Source: UA16 sp002292325 | GTDB taxonomy: Bacteria > Bacteroidota > Bacteroidia > Flavobacteriales_D > Sanyastnellaceae | Assembly: GCA_943788645.1 (NCBI GenBank) | Contig: CALSRC010000004.1 | Span: forward strand, 1 to 64,000 | Length of the DNA: 64,000 nt | Reading direction: 5' to 3' | In this document: positions 35,901 through 44,000 of the stretch, piece by piece | How positions within the stretch are numbered: position 1 is the stretch's first letter | Layout of the letters: each line of letters begins with the position of its first letter | Position numbers and translations under genes: made by a program | The notes under the pieces: generated by a model | The model's input: only the letters and a program-made list of their open reading frames with translations | Databases searched by the model: none | What the model was told of the DNA's origin: nothing

Positions 35901-36226
35901 GCAGCGGCGAATGCTTGGTCGACACAGACGGTGACGGCGTGTGCGATGCACTGGAAGTTGCGGGTTGCATGGATGAGTTGGCTATGAACTACAATGCGAT
36001 CGCGACCGATGACGATGGTAGTTGCTCCTTCGGGTTGACGGCAGGTTGTACCTACGCCGACGCATTGAATTTCAATGTGGAGGCCGACTACGAAGACGGC
36101 AGTTGTGAATTTGCCAACGAAGGGGATGCCTGTCCAACGGATCTAGACAACGACGGCACGGTGGCGGTATCGGATCTGCTCATTTTGTTATCCGCCTATG
36201 GCGAAGAATGTTCAACCAACGAATAA
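26975..36226 (+). CDS. Giant secreted metzincin-like metalloprotease with about 33 Cys-rich modules
   Basis: About 3083 residues from the ATG at 26975, which opens a signal peptide (MIKLDQLGSLCLPLTFALLP...WAQ). Residues 386-396 read HEFSHQFNVMH, a zinc motif HExxHxxNxxH of the metzincins, with a Met-turn-like TLMSY about 45 residues later; this fits reprolysin-like proteases. Beta-sandwich segments follow. About 33 modules of 21-22 residues (pattern GCTDxxACNYxPxAxxDDGSC) begin near residue 775 and are interleaved with acidic DxDGDGxCDxxE calcium-loop-like links. Two adjacent paralogous beta domains lie at 32213-33135. The protein ends in CPTDLDNDGTVAVSDLL, a dockerin-like half, not a type IX sorting domain. 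Three 231-bp repeats are near-identical. The stop overlaps the next start. Confidence 0.88.
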   Translation: MIKLDQLGSLCLPLTFALLPLFAWAQVPDDYIFLDNPPSYIDSWSVSLQGGIGWKQYDAISVDATDVLNTIDSYGEILLPGMSRFELYHEIPTGMATFGGAFRQYKLVDRWESTVYDGSIGGAGANRTYEVATLQGPHNSIAAVVMDPVRYLIVLPFEDWFDGSDRSKCYYIMGEHGSPGSLGYFRYASESEIVPGTSPSPVPFAKSESCETSSDDEGSNLLPPSTNQLPPDDIQDISYIRTSISYALAVENLLNALPVEIPASMWSSAFSALANGILIDELGVLLRHEWVQPTGNEIPVTADSSIFNPDTVGSWDAVFNFEDELFTAEGNLMASVPDFEGVHCGQMFLYGSGGVVFGDACTSEKFRGITRVDQLLHPFHLRTYVHEFSHQFNVMHTFNANDNSKDDLSSTQRVSTSAYEPGSGGTLMSYTHNCSEYWEVIIDDETGELSTFGGNHRVKPEMKVRTKNNRFWAGFGELRDIFHTHSVEQMQDYLAVSCPTVLHTPTVAPTPSIVYEWGMGDPAEMKFVPVGMPYVLSVVPEEHTSYRWHQMDLGPMHSQPDWRAMNTVGDSPRIMANGPTPDGKRFFPPRDSLFDDVKIDHQYVPFVENELVSMSFRVQANRFIPKADLSDSDAANAPYHNSISTGDDIDVVGLVLSMDFGIASGPWDDNGGQLWATQEIGEIEPFYQGVMTWNVDGTDELPWDAASVEVVLVTETVPLQYEVLYTGVPNTGETASLVLNLMPPEPMENGDVPEQRILIRPEGEIFFSLSPPFQVYHAGCTNYAFASYDPHANYHDQSQCDLDGVPDAFYSFSCKDVDACNYSETAFSHDSEDCLYPDCNQLGALNFSFYVGANFPGNEPSTGYCTDGPCVFDAVPCEGDWLDPSGSGMGWGFAHSYAPEEWLLNGFPYGLWSDFNDLSIYDFPYTADIQVSEAAGRIHFTAGTPENDGLSFYQSASMEITSTGLVEFDWQITESNNAGFSNLAFYLDGEPIAFDKGSNWSTMWLVGDGLAPHEGTVSFEADAGQTFRVALTTSVHQTHPIGVILSDFKYTKHSIEGCLNPDALNFNPFATCHNVELCHDASSFDSDALCLDADACNFAGFGTNGFHQPLLCQFPGCDDPSAANFDPFAGCTGPCCYTGGCDFEVDEGSSSPVLWLDWNEAWEEINPLPDFEEVMFLPGGMVMTAPQTTTPGISQSVRYTYNGTGAAPMSFAFSWIPGEMSIPGEMYSPAVMEIWKEGILVQEVSLSATAGSPLDASSDMVVQSYAIPPSQWPSDPFSLSPYLEDGSMTIQSEPTMGAEHYFRTIQAELTENTEIVFKMYGDVEDLVLDNVPCRLLVTGMSLPQNAACNLLSGPLALGCTDEHACNFDAAALVDNGSCIPVGCTDPEAMNYNPDAGCQSTCLYPGDCSNPVTVNASFAAGLVGAFGAGEVELSMAEEHLIFNENLVTIIGPDVSIGSTPNVAGNHSIFWVADEAIEVQFAYAVSSWDNGISYDFPYYQINSQPYLLLDDVNGDEPETAYWLVEHEEWQPSMDLMLPNPSEVPYPDFEENLVFPVKVLKTPILLNEGDTLRIGVESSDNIFGEVVLAVAGMTWTNHCTEDFEDPWILGCKEPDACNYNPYADEDDGSCVFPGMLCDDGDACTFEDHYEANCECVGFFVDSDDDGTCDAEDGCPDNPYLSEEGVCGCETPVDANGNSIFDCMEFCDSDADQDGICDENEVPGCTDATACNFLPGATDDDGSCEYSGPACACTFDIAFNTDSLGPFETTIFTWDGSILSGLESVNVELDFSPITGSNFPSDLIVGICDPNGTCMEFGGYNSTLGYNSMGLFPNNWSVTSAGAYSASFDVLAAGLSGDGTWTFELKNTFSSATSIWEGYFQFVGNCGSPQPTEGCTDDSACNFDPDAATDDGSCAYEGPLCGCTLVAPFDVTLGAGEIDSGTQFASVPGGLLTILVDLEFSPGVSGNFAGDLAIGVCDPNGNCIEVGGYNLDFGFNSYGNFPLGWQTASEGNYLAEFDVADAGLTGTGDWSIHFLNGYSSAGTGAQWAGTVTFAGSCDENVLGCTEASACNYNTEATEDDGSCILPGTECYDLDVCFVGAIYDSNCDCVGTYIDADQDGYCSEEDCDDSNPLLYSDCDIVVGCTDMAACNYDPFALLDDDSCIEPDYWLIPGFEQPGPALPWCGSLDAMPFGYIVGDYYCVDQVVNELITCVNYAWNDFGGGAIQDCEGSYIACQVAAGCMDPTACNYDDTAVEEDGSCLYPGALCAEATACALAAYYDTDCGCNPEPLGVDTDGDGICDEDEVAGCINALACNYNAGATDEDGSCYFIGNLCDWGVPSCSGEFNMINEDCECVPDIPDTDGDGVCDEDEIGGCQDPVAINYDSDATDEDGSCEYDDGWEEIYGCMDTEACNFYSDATMDDGSCEYPQAGYDCQGDCLMDTDGDGICDGEEVEGCTDLEADNYDPEATENDGSCEYGPSLPGCTDPEAINYDPEATEDDGSCNYPLDDDFGCTDAGACNYNPLSVEDDGSCFFPSAEFDCDGNCIDSDGDEVCDSDEVAGCTDGNAINYNSDATDEDGSCEYEELIAGCMDDLACNYDPEAESNDGSCIYPWDEPGCTDPLAANFNPNAVIDDGSCAYLPLIGCTDPAACNFNSDAEVDDGMCEFPNQFQDCSGNCLNDADGDGLCDEQEIWGCMDPWAINFNGVATEDDDSCEYEAVWGCSDMDACNYCFMDCIDDGSCIYPDEFLDCSGNCLNDADGDGLCDEEEIWGCMDPWAINFNGVATEDDDSCEYEAVWGCSDMDACNYCFMDCIDDGSCIYPDEFLDCSGNCLNDADGDGLCDEQEIWGCMDPWAINFNGVATEDDDSCEYEAVWGCSDMDACNYCFMDCIDDGSCIYPDEFLDCSGNCLNDADGDGLCDEQEIWGCMEQDALNFNFAATEDDGSCEFYFIIGCMDEFACNYHPPAEVDDGSCIYPPPLSDCSGECLVDTDGDGVCDALEVAGCMDELAMNYNAIATDDDGSCSFGLTAGCTYADALNFNVEADYEDGSCEFANEGDACPTDLDNDGTVAVSDLLILLSAYGEECSTNE
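34973..35739 (+). repeat. 231-bp tandem repeat, about 3.3 copies, inside the giant gene
   Basis: Units begin at 34973, 35204, 35435 and 35666 (the last partial, diverging after about 35739). Each encodes 77 residues: one acidic DADGDGLCDE link and two Cys-rich modules. Copies differ by only a few, mostly synonymous, bases. The frame is kept because 231 is a multiple of three. Confidence 0.95.
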
Positions 36227-39200
36227 TGAAAGCCATGAAAATTTCAACGAAATTCCTGATAAGCCGAGTCATTCAATCCTTGAAGCTTTCGAAGCGAACG
36301 AATAGGAGAGAGCTTGTGCTGTTGCCTTTGTGGGTAGGAGGGCTCTTGGTGTTGCCATTCTGCATGAATCCTGGCAGCTGTTCGGCTCAGATTCCAATTC
36401 AGACTTCCGTGCTCTCTAGCATTCCCGGCGACGTTGTATCCGTTGTGAAGCTTGCGGACACCTCTGCAGAGCCAAGCCACATTCTGGGTACGCCGGCTGA
36501 ATTAAACGAGGACGGTTTGTGCGAAAGCGGGTTCATTACATTTGAGCTGCAGGACGGTGTTCCACTGAGTCTGCAGTTGCCGATGTCGTATGCTGCATCG
36601 CTCATAAATCAATGGGTCAACCTTGTAGATACGGTTCGCATAGCGTGTTCTTTTAACGTGGCCGCACCGAACAATTTGGGGAGCGCCGGTCCATCACAAT
36701 GGTATGAAATTGAAGGCTTACCTGGATTTTATCCGAGTGCGTTGGCCAAACAAATTGCCATTGGAGTGGACAATGATTTAGACATTTCGATGAACATCAA
36801 TTCAGGGTTCCCAAATTGGTACCTCGGAATTGATGGGAATTGCCCTGCGGGCCAAGTGGATATGGTCACGATTATGTTGCATGAAATATTGCACGGATTC
36901 GGATTCGTAAATCTGTCGGGCATTGGAAGTGACGGCGAGCCAGTCGTCAATGTGGGCTTCAGTGTCTGGGAGTATCATTTGGCTGACATCGATGGAAACA
37001 TGATTTGGAGTGTTGATTTTGGGGTTGATGAGGCCTGGGCGATGTACACCGATTCTTCCTTGTATTTCGCTGGGCCCGAGGTAAATGCCAACTTGGATGC
37101 ACTCCCGATGCTTTTTGCGCCGGACCCATACCAGTCAGGTTCTTCCATTTCGCATTTGGACGAGGGAACGTATTTGGGTAACAATGAACTCATGACCCCC
37201 TCTGCTGCTCCGGGTCAAGCATTGCATACGCCTGGTAACATTGGTATGTGGATGTTAGCGGATTTGGGGTACGACATCAATTACAATCCGGGTTGCACCG
37301 ATCCATCCGCTTGCAATTACGATGCTTCTGCATCGTTCAACGATGGAACGTGCAGTTTCGATCCACCGGTCTGCATGAATCCTGCCGGGTGCAATTACGA
37401 CCCAACGGGTGTTTGCCACGATCCAGCTGCATGCACGCAACCACCTGTAATTTACCTACCCAATGACAGCGATACAGGCTTAACCACATACATGCCTTGT
37501 GATGCGGGGTCTTCTCCACCTGAAGGTTACCATCCTGCATACGATCAGGCTGCTGCTTGGGAGGTCATCATGAGTGATTTTGGTTGCGCAGAGGAGTGGA
37601 CGCCCGAATGCCATTCGTTCTATGCGTTATTGGCCTGCGGCATGAGCCTCTACGATCAAGCCAACAACCAACCGGTGACATTGGATTTGTCCGATCAGAT
37701 TTTTGACGATCCCCTTGTGGTCTATTGCGAGGATTATTACGTAGGAATTGAAGAGGATATCGTTCAAGAAATCATCGATGCCATCGACATCATCGATGAA
37801 TGCCCGGAGTCAGTTTTGGTGAACGGTTTTCACGAATACACCTACAACTGCGGTCCCAAAGCTGGAGGAATGAACGTCTTCCTGTATTTCATTGATATCA
37901 TGGGCGAAGTCACACCGTGGACAGGCTTTGTAAATATCTTGGACGTGGTCGCACCGTCCATTACGCTTCCGCCTCCGACAAGCTGGAATGCCTCCGACAA
38001 CGTATATGGATATCTGGGTTTCCCCAGCTATCCATTTGATGAAAATGATGTGGTGGAATTCTTGACGAATGTTTTCCTTCCATCAACCGTGATTTCTGAC
38101 AATTGCACTCCTTACCAGCAACTCGATGAATTCATCTCCGTCGAAATCAACTATTTGGGTGCCGTGATTTCTGACGGTACGGCATTGGCTCAATTTACCA
38201 TTGTCGCGACGGATGCCTGTGGTAATGCGTCGTCGAATTTGGCTTATGCTTACAACATATACGATCAAAATTGCGGATGGTACCTCCCCAATGAATTGGA
38301 AGGGGGTCCAGCGGTCTTTTCATGCGAACCTGTAGACGGATACACATGGGCGACTAACCAGACGTGCGCTGAGGAGACAACGGGGCTTATCGACTTCTGT
38401 ACAGAAGAAACGTGGGATGGTTATTGCCAGAACTACTATGCGATTTGTTCCACTGGATGCACAGATGCAACGGCTTGCAATTACGATGAAGACGCCTCCG
38501 AAGATGATGGCAGTTGTGAATACTTAGCTTGGGTCATTCCAGAGGATTCGGATGCGAACTTGCTGCCTTTGCAGTGGTGTCCAAGCTCGCCAATGCCCGT
38601 GGGCTATGTGATGGCGAATCAATCCTGCGTTGAATCAGTCATTTTGAACGACGATTACTGCGATGGGACGGCATGGGACGGCATCTGCCAGGCCGCTTAT
38701 GAAGATTGCTTGAACTTGCAACCCGGTTGCATGCTCGAGGCGGCTTGCAACTACGACCCGGATGCGGGCGTCGGCAACGCTTCATGCTTGTACCCGGGTG
38801 ATGCTTGCGCCGACTCAACCGATTGTGAAACGGCCGGTGTATTCAGCATAAACTGCGAATGCATCAGCACAATCATCGATTCCGATGGGGACGGAATTTG
38901 CGACGGTGAGGAAATCGAAGGGTGCACCAATGCTTTAGCTTTGAACTACGATCCGGAGGCAACGGATGATGATGGATCCTGTTGGATAGAAGGCTGCAAA
39001 GAGGCTGAGGCATGCAACTTCGACCCCGAAGCCAACCTCGATGACGGTTCGTGCATTTTCCCGGGCGATTTGTGCGTGATGCCATCGGAATGCAACAGCG
39101 AAGGGTATTACGATGAGAATTGCACTTGCATGTTTGACGGACCCGGTGATACCGATGGGGATGGTGTGTGCGACGATGCGGAAGTGCCCGGGTGCACCAA

Positions 39201-40932
39201 TGATTCAGCGGTGAACTACGATCCGGAGGCAACGGACGATGATGGATCCTGTTCGATAGAAGGCTGCAAAGAGGCTGAGGCATGCAACTTCGATCCCGAA
39301 GCCAACCTCGATGACGGTTCGTGCACGTTCCCGGGAGATTTCTGTATGGAAGCGACGGCATGCAACAGCGAGGGATTCATCGATGCGGATTGCAATTGCG
39401 TATTCGAAGGGCCAGGAGACGCTAACGGAGACGGGGTATGCGATTACGCCTGCCCGACTTATGCGTTTACAGGCTGCATGGACGAAGCGGCCTTGAACTA
39501 CAATTCCCTTGCAACCTTACCAGCGACGTGCATGTACGCCGAGGTCAATGGCTGCATGGATGCCTCCGCGTGCAACTACAACTCCGAAGCCACGTTTGAC
39601 GGTGGAGGGTGCATGTATCCTGCAGCGGATTACCTCGACTGTTCTGGTGAATGCTTGAACGATTTCGACGGCGATGGAGTTTGCGACGAATTGGCCATTT
39701 ATGGCTGCATGGATTCAGCTGCATTGAATTACAATCCGTATGCCACGAACAGCAACGATGTGGGGTCGATTTGCGTTTATGCGTATGTCAGTGGCTGCAT
39801 GAACGAATCGGCGTGCAACTACAACTCCGAAGCCACATTTGACGGTGGAGGGTGCATGTATCCTGCAGCGGATTACCTCGACTGTTCTGGTGAATGCTTG
39901 AACGATTTCGACGGCGATGGAGTTTGCGACGAATTGGCCATTTATGGCTGCATGGATTCGGCTGCATTGAATTACAATCCGTATGCCACGAACAGCAACG
40001 ATGAGGGGTCGATTTGCGTTTATGCGTATGTCAGTGGCTGCATGAACGAATCGGCGTGCAACTACAACTCCGAAGCCACATTTGACGGTGGAGGGTGCAT
40101 GTATCCTGCAGCGGATTACCTCGACTGTTCTGGTGAATGCTTGAACGATTTCGACGGCGATGGAGTTTGCGACGAATTGGCCATTTATGGCTGCATGGAT
40201 TCGGCTGCATTGAATTACAATCCGTATGCCACGAGCAGCAACGATGAGGGGGCGATTTGCGTTTATGCGTCTGTCAGTGGCTGCATGAACGAATCGGCGT
40301 GCAACTACAACTCCGAAGCCACGTTTGACGGTGGAGGGTGCATGTATCCTGCAGCGGATTACCTCGACTGTTCTGGTGAATGCTTGAACGATTTCGACGG
40401 CGATGGAGTTTGCGACGAATTGGCCATTTATGGCTGCATGGATTCGGCTGCATTGAATTACAATCCGTATGCCACGAACAGCAACGATGAGGGGTCGATT
40501 TGCGTTTATGCGTATGTCAGTGGCTGCATGAACGAATCGGCGTGCAACTACAACTCCGAAGCCACATTTGATAACGGAAGCTGCTACTATGCCGTGACAG
40601 AATATGCCGACTGCGACGGTTCGTGTATTTCGGATGCCGACGGAGATGGGGTTTGCGATGAATTGGAAGTGCCGGGATGCACGAATCCGGATGCCATCAA
40701 CTTCGATGTATCGGCGACTGATGAAAACGGATCATGCTTGGTGCCTACCAGTATGGGTTGCACGTATTCGATCGCCACTAACTACGATGCTGGCGCTGAC
40801 TACGATGACGGAACCTGTTTGTTTGATTCGTCAGATTCGAATTTGTGCCCCAATGACATTGACGGAGATGGCAACGTTGCCGTATCTGACTTGCTGTTGC
40901 TGCTGTCCTCGTACGGCACTACCTGCGAATAA
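36226..40932 (+). CDS. Second giant secreted metalloprotease with about 20 Cys-rich modules
   Basis: 1568 residues from the ATG at 36226, which overlaps the previous stop by one base (TAATG). A long N-terminal region of about 60 residues ends in a hydrophobic signal segment (LLPLWVGGLLVLPFC...CSAQ). Residues 219-227 read HEILHGFGF, a gluzincin/leishmanolysin-like zinc site; SHLDEG and NELMTPSA followed by GMWMLADLGYDI are typical of these secreted Bacteroidota proteases, and the His of SHLD may be the third ligand. HYR/Ig-like segments and two DxNxxxLPxxWC-like stretches follow, then about 20 Cys-rich modules as in the neighbour. It ends in CPNDIDGDGNVAVSDLL. Four 243-bp and two 270-bp repeats lie inside. 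Co-transcription with the upstream giant is very likely. Confidence 0.87.
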   Translation: MKAMKISTKFLISRVIQSLKLSKRTNRRELVLLPLWVGGLLVLPFCMNPGSCSAQIPIQTSVLSSIPGDVVSVVKLADTSAEPSHILGTPAELNEDGLCESGFITFELQDGVPLSLQLPMSYAASLINQWVNLVDTVRIACSFNVAAPNNLGSAGPSQWYEIEGLPGFYPSALAKQIAIGVDNDLDISMNINSGFPNWYLGIDGNCPAGQVDMVTIMLHEILHGFGFVNLSGIGSDGEPVVNVGFSVWEYHLADIDGNMIWSVDFGVDEAWAMYTDSSLYFAGPEVNANLDALPMLFAPDPYQSGSSISHLDEGTYLGNNELMTPSAAPGQALHTPGNIGMWMLADLGYDINYNPGCTDPSACNYDASASFNDGTCSFDPPVCMNPAGCNYDPTGVCHDPAACTQPPVIYLPNDSDTGLTTYMPCDAGSSPPEGYHPAYDQAAAWEVIMSDFGCAEEWTPECHSFYALLACGMSLYDQANNQPVTLDLSDQIFDDPLVVYCEDYYVGIEEDIVQEIIDAIDIIDECPESVLVNGFHEYTYNCGPKAGGMNVFLYFIDIMGEVTPWTGFVNILDVVAPSITLPPPTSWNASDNVYGYLGFPSYPFDENDVVEFLTNVFLPSTVISDNCTPYQQLDEFISVEINYLGAVISDGTALAQFTIVATDACGNASSNLAYAYNIYDQNCGWYLPNELEGGPAVFSCEPVDGYTWATNQTCAEETTGLIDFCTEETWDGYCQNYYAICSTGCTDATACNYDEDASEDDGSCEYLAWVIPEDSDANLLPLQWCPSSPMPVGYVMANQSCVESVILNDDYCDGTAWDGICQAAYEDCLNLQPGCMLEAACNYDPDAGVGNASCLYPGDACADSTDCETAGVFSINCECISTIIDSDGDGICDGEEIEGCTNALALNYDPEATDDDGSCWIEGCKEAEACNFDPEANLDDGSCIFPGDLCVMPSECNSEGYYDENCTCMFDGPGDTDGDGVCDDAEVPGCTNDSAVNYDPEATDDDGSCSIEGCKEAEACNFDPEANLDDGSCTFPGDFCMEATACNSEGFIDADCNCVFEGPGDANGDGVCDYACPTYAFTGCMDEAALNYNSLATLPATCMYAEVNGCMDASACNYNSEATFDGGGCMYPAADYLDCSGECLNDFDGDGVCDELAIYGCMDSAALNYNPYATNSNDVGSICVYAYVSGCMNESACNYNSEATFDGGGCMYPAADYLDCSGECLNDFDGDGVCDELAIYGCMDSAALNYNPYATNSNDEGSICVYAYVSGCMNESACNYNSEATFDGGGCMYPAADYLDCSGECLNDFDGDGVCDELAIYGCMDSAALNYNPYATSSNDEGAICVYASVSGCMNESACNYNSEATFDGGGCMYPAADYLDCSGECLNDFDGDGVCDELAIYGCMDSAALNYNPYATNSNDEGSICVYAYVSGCMNESACNYNSEATFDNGSCYYAVTEYADCDGSCISDADGDGVCDELEVPGCTNPDAINFDVSATDENGSCLVPTSMGCTYSIATNYDAGADYDDGTCLFDSSDSNLCPNDIDGDGNVAVSDLLLLLSSYGTTCE
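38920..39430 (+). repeat. 270-bp direct repeat, two copies
   Basis: Copies start at 38920 and 39190 (the second is slightly shorter in its similarity). Each encodes a GCTN module, a GCKEAEACNF module and a DGDGVCD link. The core stretch around 38990-39060 and 39260-39330 is almost identical. Confidence 0.85.
39550..40569 (+). repeat. 243-bp tandem repeat, four copies plus a partial fifth
   Basis: Units begin at 39550, 39793, 40036, 40279 and 40522 (partial). Each encodes 81 residues with two modules and one DFDGDGVCDE link. Copies differ by one to a few bases, e.g. GTG/GAG near 39760 and AAC/AGC near 40234. Confidence 0.96.
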
Positions 40933-40951
40933 CCAGGATGTGCCATCAACT

Positions 40952-40980
40952 ACCGGCCGGGATTTCCTCGGCCGGTTTTT
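40952..40980 (+). terminator. Terminator of the giant metalloprotease operon
   Basis: Perfect eight-base GC-rich stem ACCGGCCG / CGGCCGGT around a nine-base loop, ending in five T, 20 bases after the stop of the second giant gene. Confidence 0.8.
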
Positions 40981-41026
40981 CCCCTATCGCAATCCGGTCA
41001 TATGCTCGAATGCGAATGGTATGTAA

Positions 41027-44000
41027 TCATTGCAGAACGACAATTTTAGATTGATTTAAAAGTGTTTGTTCGGGCCCACGAATTTCAAGATGATAAAAGC
41101 CACGACTGAGGTGAGAAATATCTACAGAGCATTCTGATGTTGCATTGGTCGGGAGTCGAGTGGTCTGCACACATTGACCATTGGAGGTGAAAAACTTTAA
41201 CTCGATGTAATTGTAGGGCAGTTCATTCATCCACGCAATGGTCAGATTACCTCGAGTCACGGGGTTCGGAAAAGCGAGCCAGAACGACAAAGAATCAGAG
41301 GTTGCTTCACCAAAACGGCCCTTTTTTAGATCCGAGTCAGCTGGCAGCGGAGGCACCACTTGACAAGACTCAAAATACGGAGAAGCATCTTTGAAAAACA
41401 CCGGATTTTCGGTATTGAACGCGTGGAGACCGGTGTAGGGAACGACGATTGGAACACCTTCCAACGAGGCCGGCCAAAAGTTTTGGTTTTGAGCGATAAT
41501 GTGGGGCATGTTGGTGTTGCCTAATTCCGTCGAAATTGACAAAGAGCCCAGAAATAAGGCGTCTTCAGCATCTTCCATTTGATTCCATCCGTCCATGAAA
41601 TTGGGTGCCATTGCTTGGTTACAACGGACGTGAATTCCGTTGGAATACCATTGATTCTGTCCATTGGGCGATGAGGCATTGAGCAATGATGCATTCGCTA
41701 AATCAAGGGCAATGTCCAATCCGGACCAAACATTGCAAGAAGCTTTCAGTTCGGTCCCCTCGGAGTAAATCCCAAGAGGATGATCCTTGAATTCATTGTC
41801 CTCGAGCCTGAACGACTCGCCATAAGAGTGTATTTCAATTTGTGGGAGGGCAGATTTCCCTCCAATAAATTCGCAATGTTTGATGGATGAATTCGGAGCG
41901 ACTGCATGCATTCGCACATAAGAATCAGTGAAAGTACATTCGTTCAATCGGACACCTGTAGAATCAAAGTCTAGCTCGCTATCGTAGGAATGAACTTGAT
42001 GGCATTGAGCGGAAGCAATAGAGCCTTCATTGGCGAGAACATTGCAATTATGAAGAGTGCCTTTGTTCCAGTGGATCCTATTGCTCGCTGTGATTTGGTT
42101 TCCTTGTCCTGTGCCTAAAATGTACACATGATCTAAATTCATGCGGGCGTTGACGCTCATGTGCGCATTGTTTTGAAAATGAAGATTCGATTGGCTCAAT
42201 GAGACTTCTCCAGAACCATCGAATAAGTGACCTGCATCGGCATAGATGATAATATCCCCAAATCCGTACATATTTCCTTCAAAAGCGACCTGACCATGGG
42301 TCCCGATGTAAGTGTAGGATGTAGGCGCATTCCATTCCCAAACACCTGTTCCCCCTTGGATTTCAGATGAAATGAGCAAGGAGTCCTGACCGTTTAAAAT
42401 CAGATCTCCGGCCATTTCCCATTTTGATGTGGAGCCGTTGAGCGCAATGATGGCGGATCCTTCAATTTCGATTTGACCATCTTGATGTTGATCAATCGTA
42501 CCAAATGAATGAACGTGGATTTGTCCATCGTTTAGAATGACTCGGGCGCCTTTTTCGATGATGAGTTTGGAATGAGCACCTATGTGCAGGTCACCGCAGA
42601 TTTCAAGGGTAGAGTTTGCTGTGAGGGTAAAGGCTGCATTCCCGTTGCCTGAACTATCGCCGATGAGCATTGCAGCGGATGAAGGAATAACCAGATTTGG
42701 ATTGCAAGGTGAGTTGCTTGCTTCGAACTGTGGCCAAGTGCCAACTCCATTTGCCGCACTGGTTCCAATTTCCAATTGGACCAATGAATCCACGTCGAGG
42801 GTGTTTAAAAACTGATTAAAAGGTTGCTCCCAACCTATTCGAATGGTATCGAGCAGAGTACTTGATTCAGGATTTTGAGGCTGTCCGTTGACAATTGCTT
42901 CCCAGATCAATGAGAAGTGGTTTTCAATGGAGCAATGAAATGTACTGCCGGATGCTGGGTTTTCTGTTTGCCAAAAATCAAACGGTATGGATTGCACATC
43001 AAAAGGAGCCCCAAGGGAAATGTCAAGTGCAGAATGACATGGAATGAACATGGATTGGTCCGTCCATGAGCTTGCCTCAATCCCAGCCTGTTCGAGTGCC
43101 TCTGCAAATTGGGAAAGATGAAGAGAATAACTTCCTGCGAGTTGCTCCAGGTTGAGATCGCCCGAAGGGTTCCAATCAATGGTTTGGTACTGGATTGGGT
43201 CTCCCCATTGCCAACTGGGGTTGATGAGTGAGGCATCCAGGGTGACCCAATCGTTTTCTGTGGACTCTGCATGATCGGCATTGCCAGGTTGACTCCAAAG
43301 GGTAATGTCAACCAGGTCCCATCCAAGGAAATCTTCATTGGCATGATACCACACAGCAGGAGGCTCGAAGGGGACCAGAGGATTGGAGTTTACGATACTC
43401 AGATTTACTGGGATTTTAGGCAGTCCGAGGTTGTTCTGAGAGGCCTCAAGAAGGGTGCGTGCTTCGTCTGTATGGAAGGGGGATTCAACGAGAAGCTCCC
43501 CTGCAGCAGGGGATAAAAGCGCCTGTTCTAGATCAGCCGCATCCGCTGAAATGTTACTGAAAAAGGCAATAGACTGTTGAAATGCCAAAGGAAGGTGGGC
43601 ACCACGAAAAGGACTGTCCAGGCTGATGAAAAGTCTCACGCAATGTGGCGTGTCTTCCTCCTCCATCAAGCTCAACGTATGGCGGGCTACAACACCGCCC
43701 ATGCTGGGGCCAATCACCACCATCGGCTCGGATCCGATTCTCGCATCTCGGCATTTTTCGATGACATGTTGCAATAGCTTGGCTTGGCGAAATATGGAGT
43801 GGGTTCCCGTTTGATAATCGAGGAAGACGAGGTCGAATCCCTCCTGCATTACCGAGTCTAACATCGCTGCAAGCCCCGAGAATGCTGCATTCGCTTCGCC
43901 TTCGCAATTCCACAGAACATCCCAATTCATATCTCCAAAGCCATAGGTAGGATTCGTGCCTTGCAAATTGGGGTCAAACCCTTCTAAGATGATCATCGGA

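Noticed and set aside
34973..40569. Regular direct repeats that could suggest a CRISPR array
   Set aside because: Units are 231-270 bp without unique spacers, and they are in frame with coding sequence; they are protein-module repeats.
26975..40932. The two giant genes considered as a horizontally acquired island
   Set aside because: No integrase, tRNA junction, flanking repeats or obvious base-composition change; the modules are typical of this lineage.
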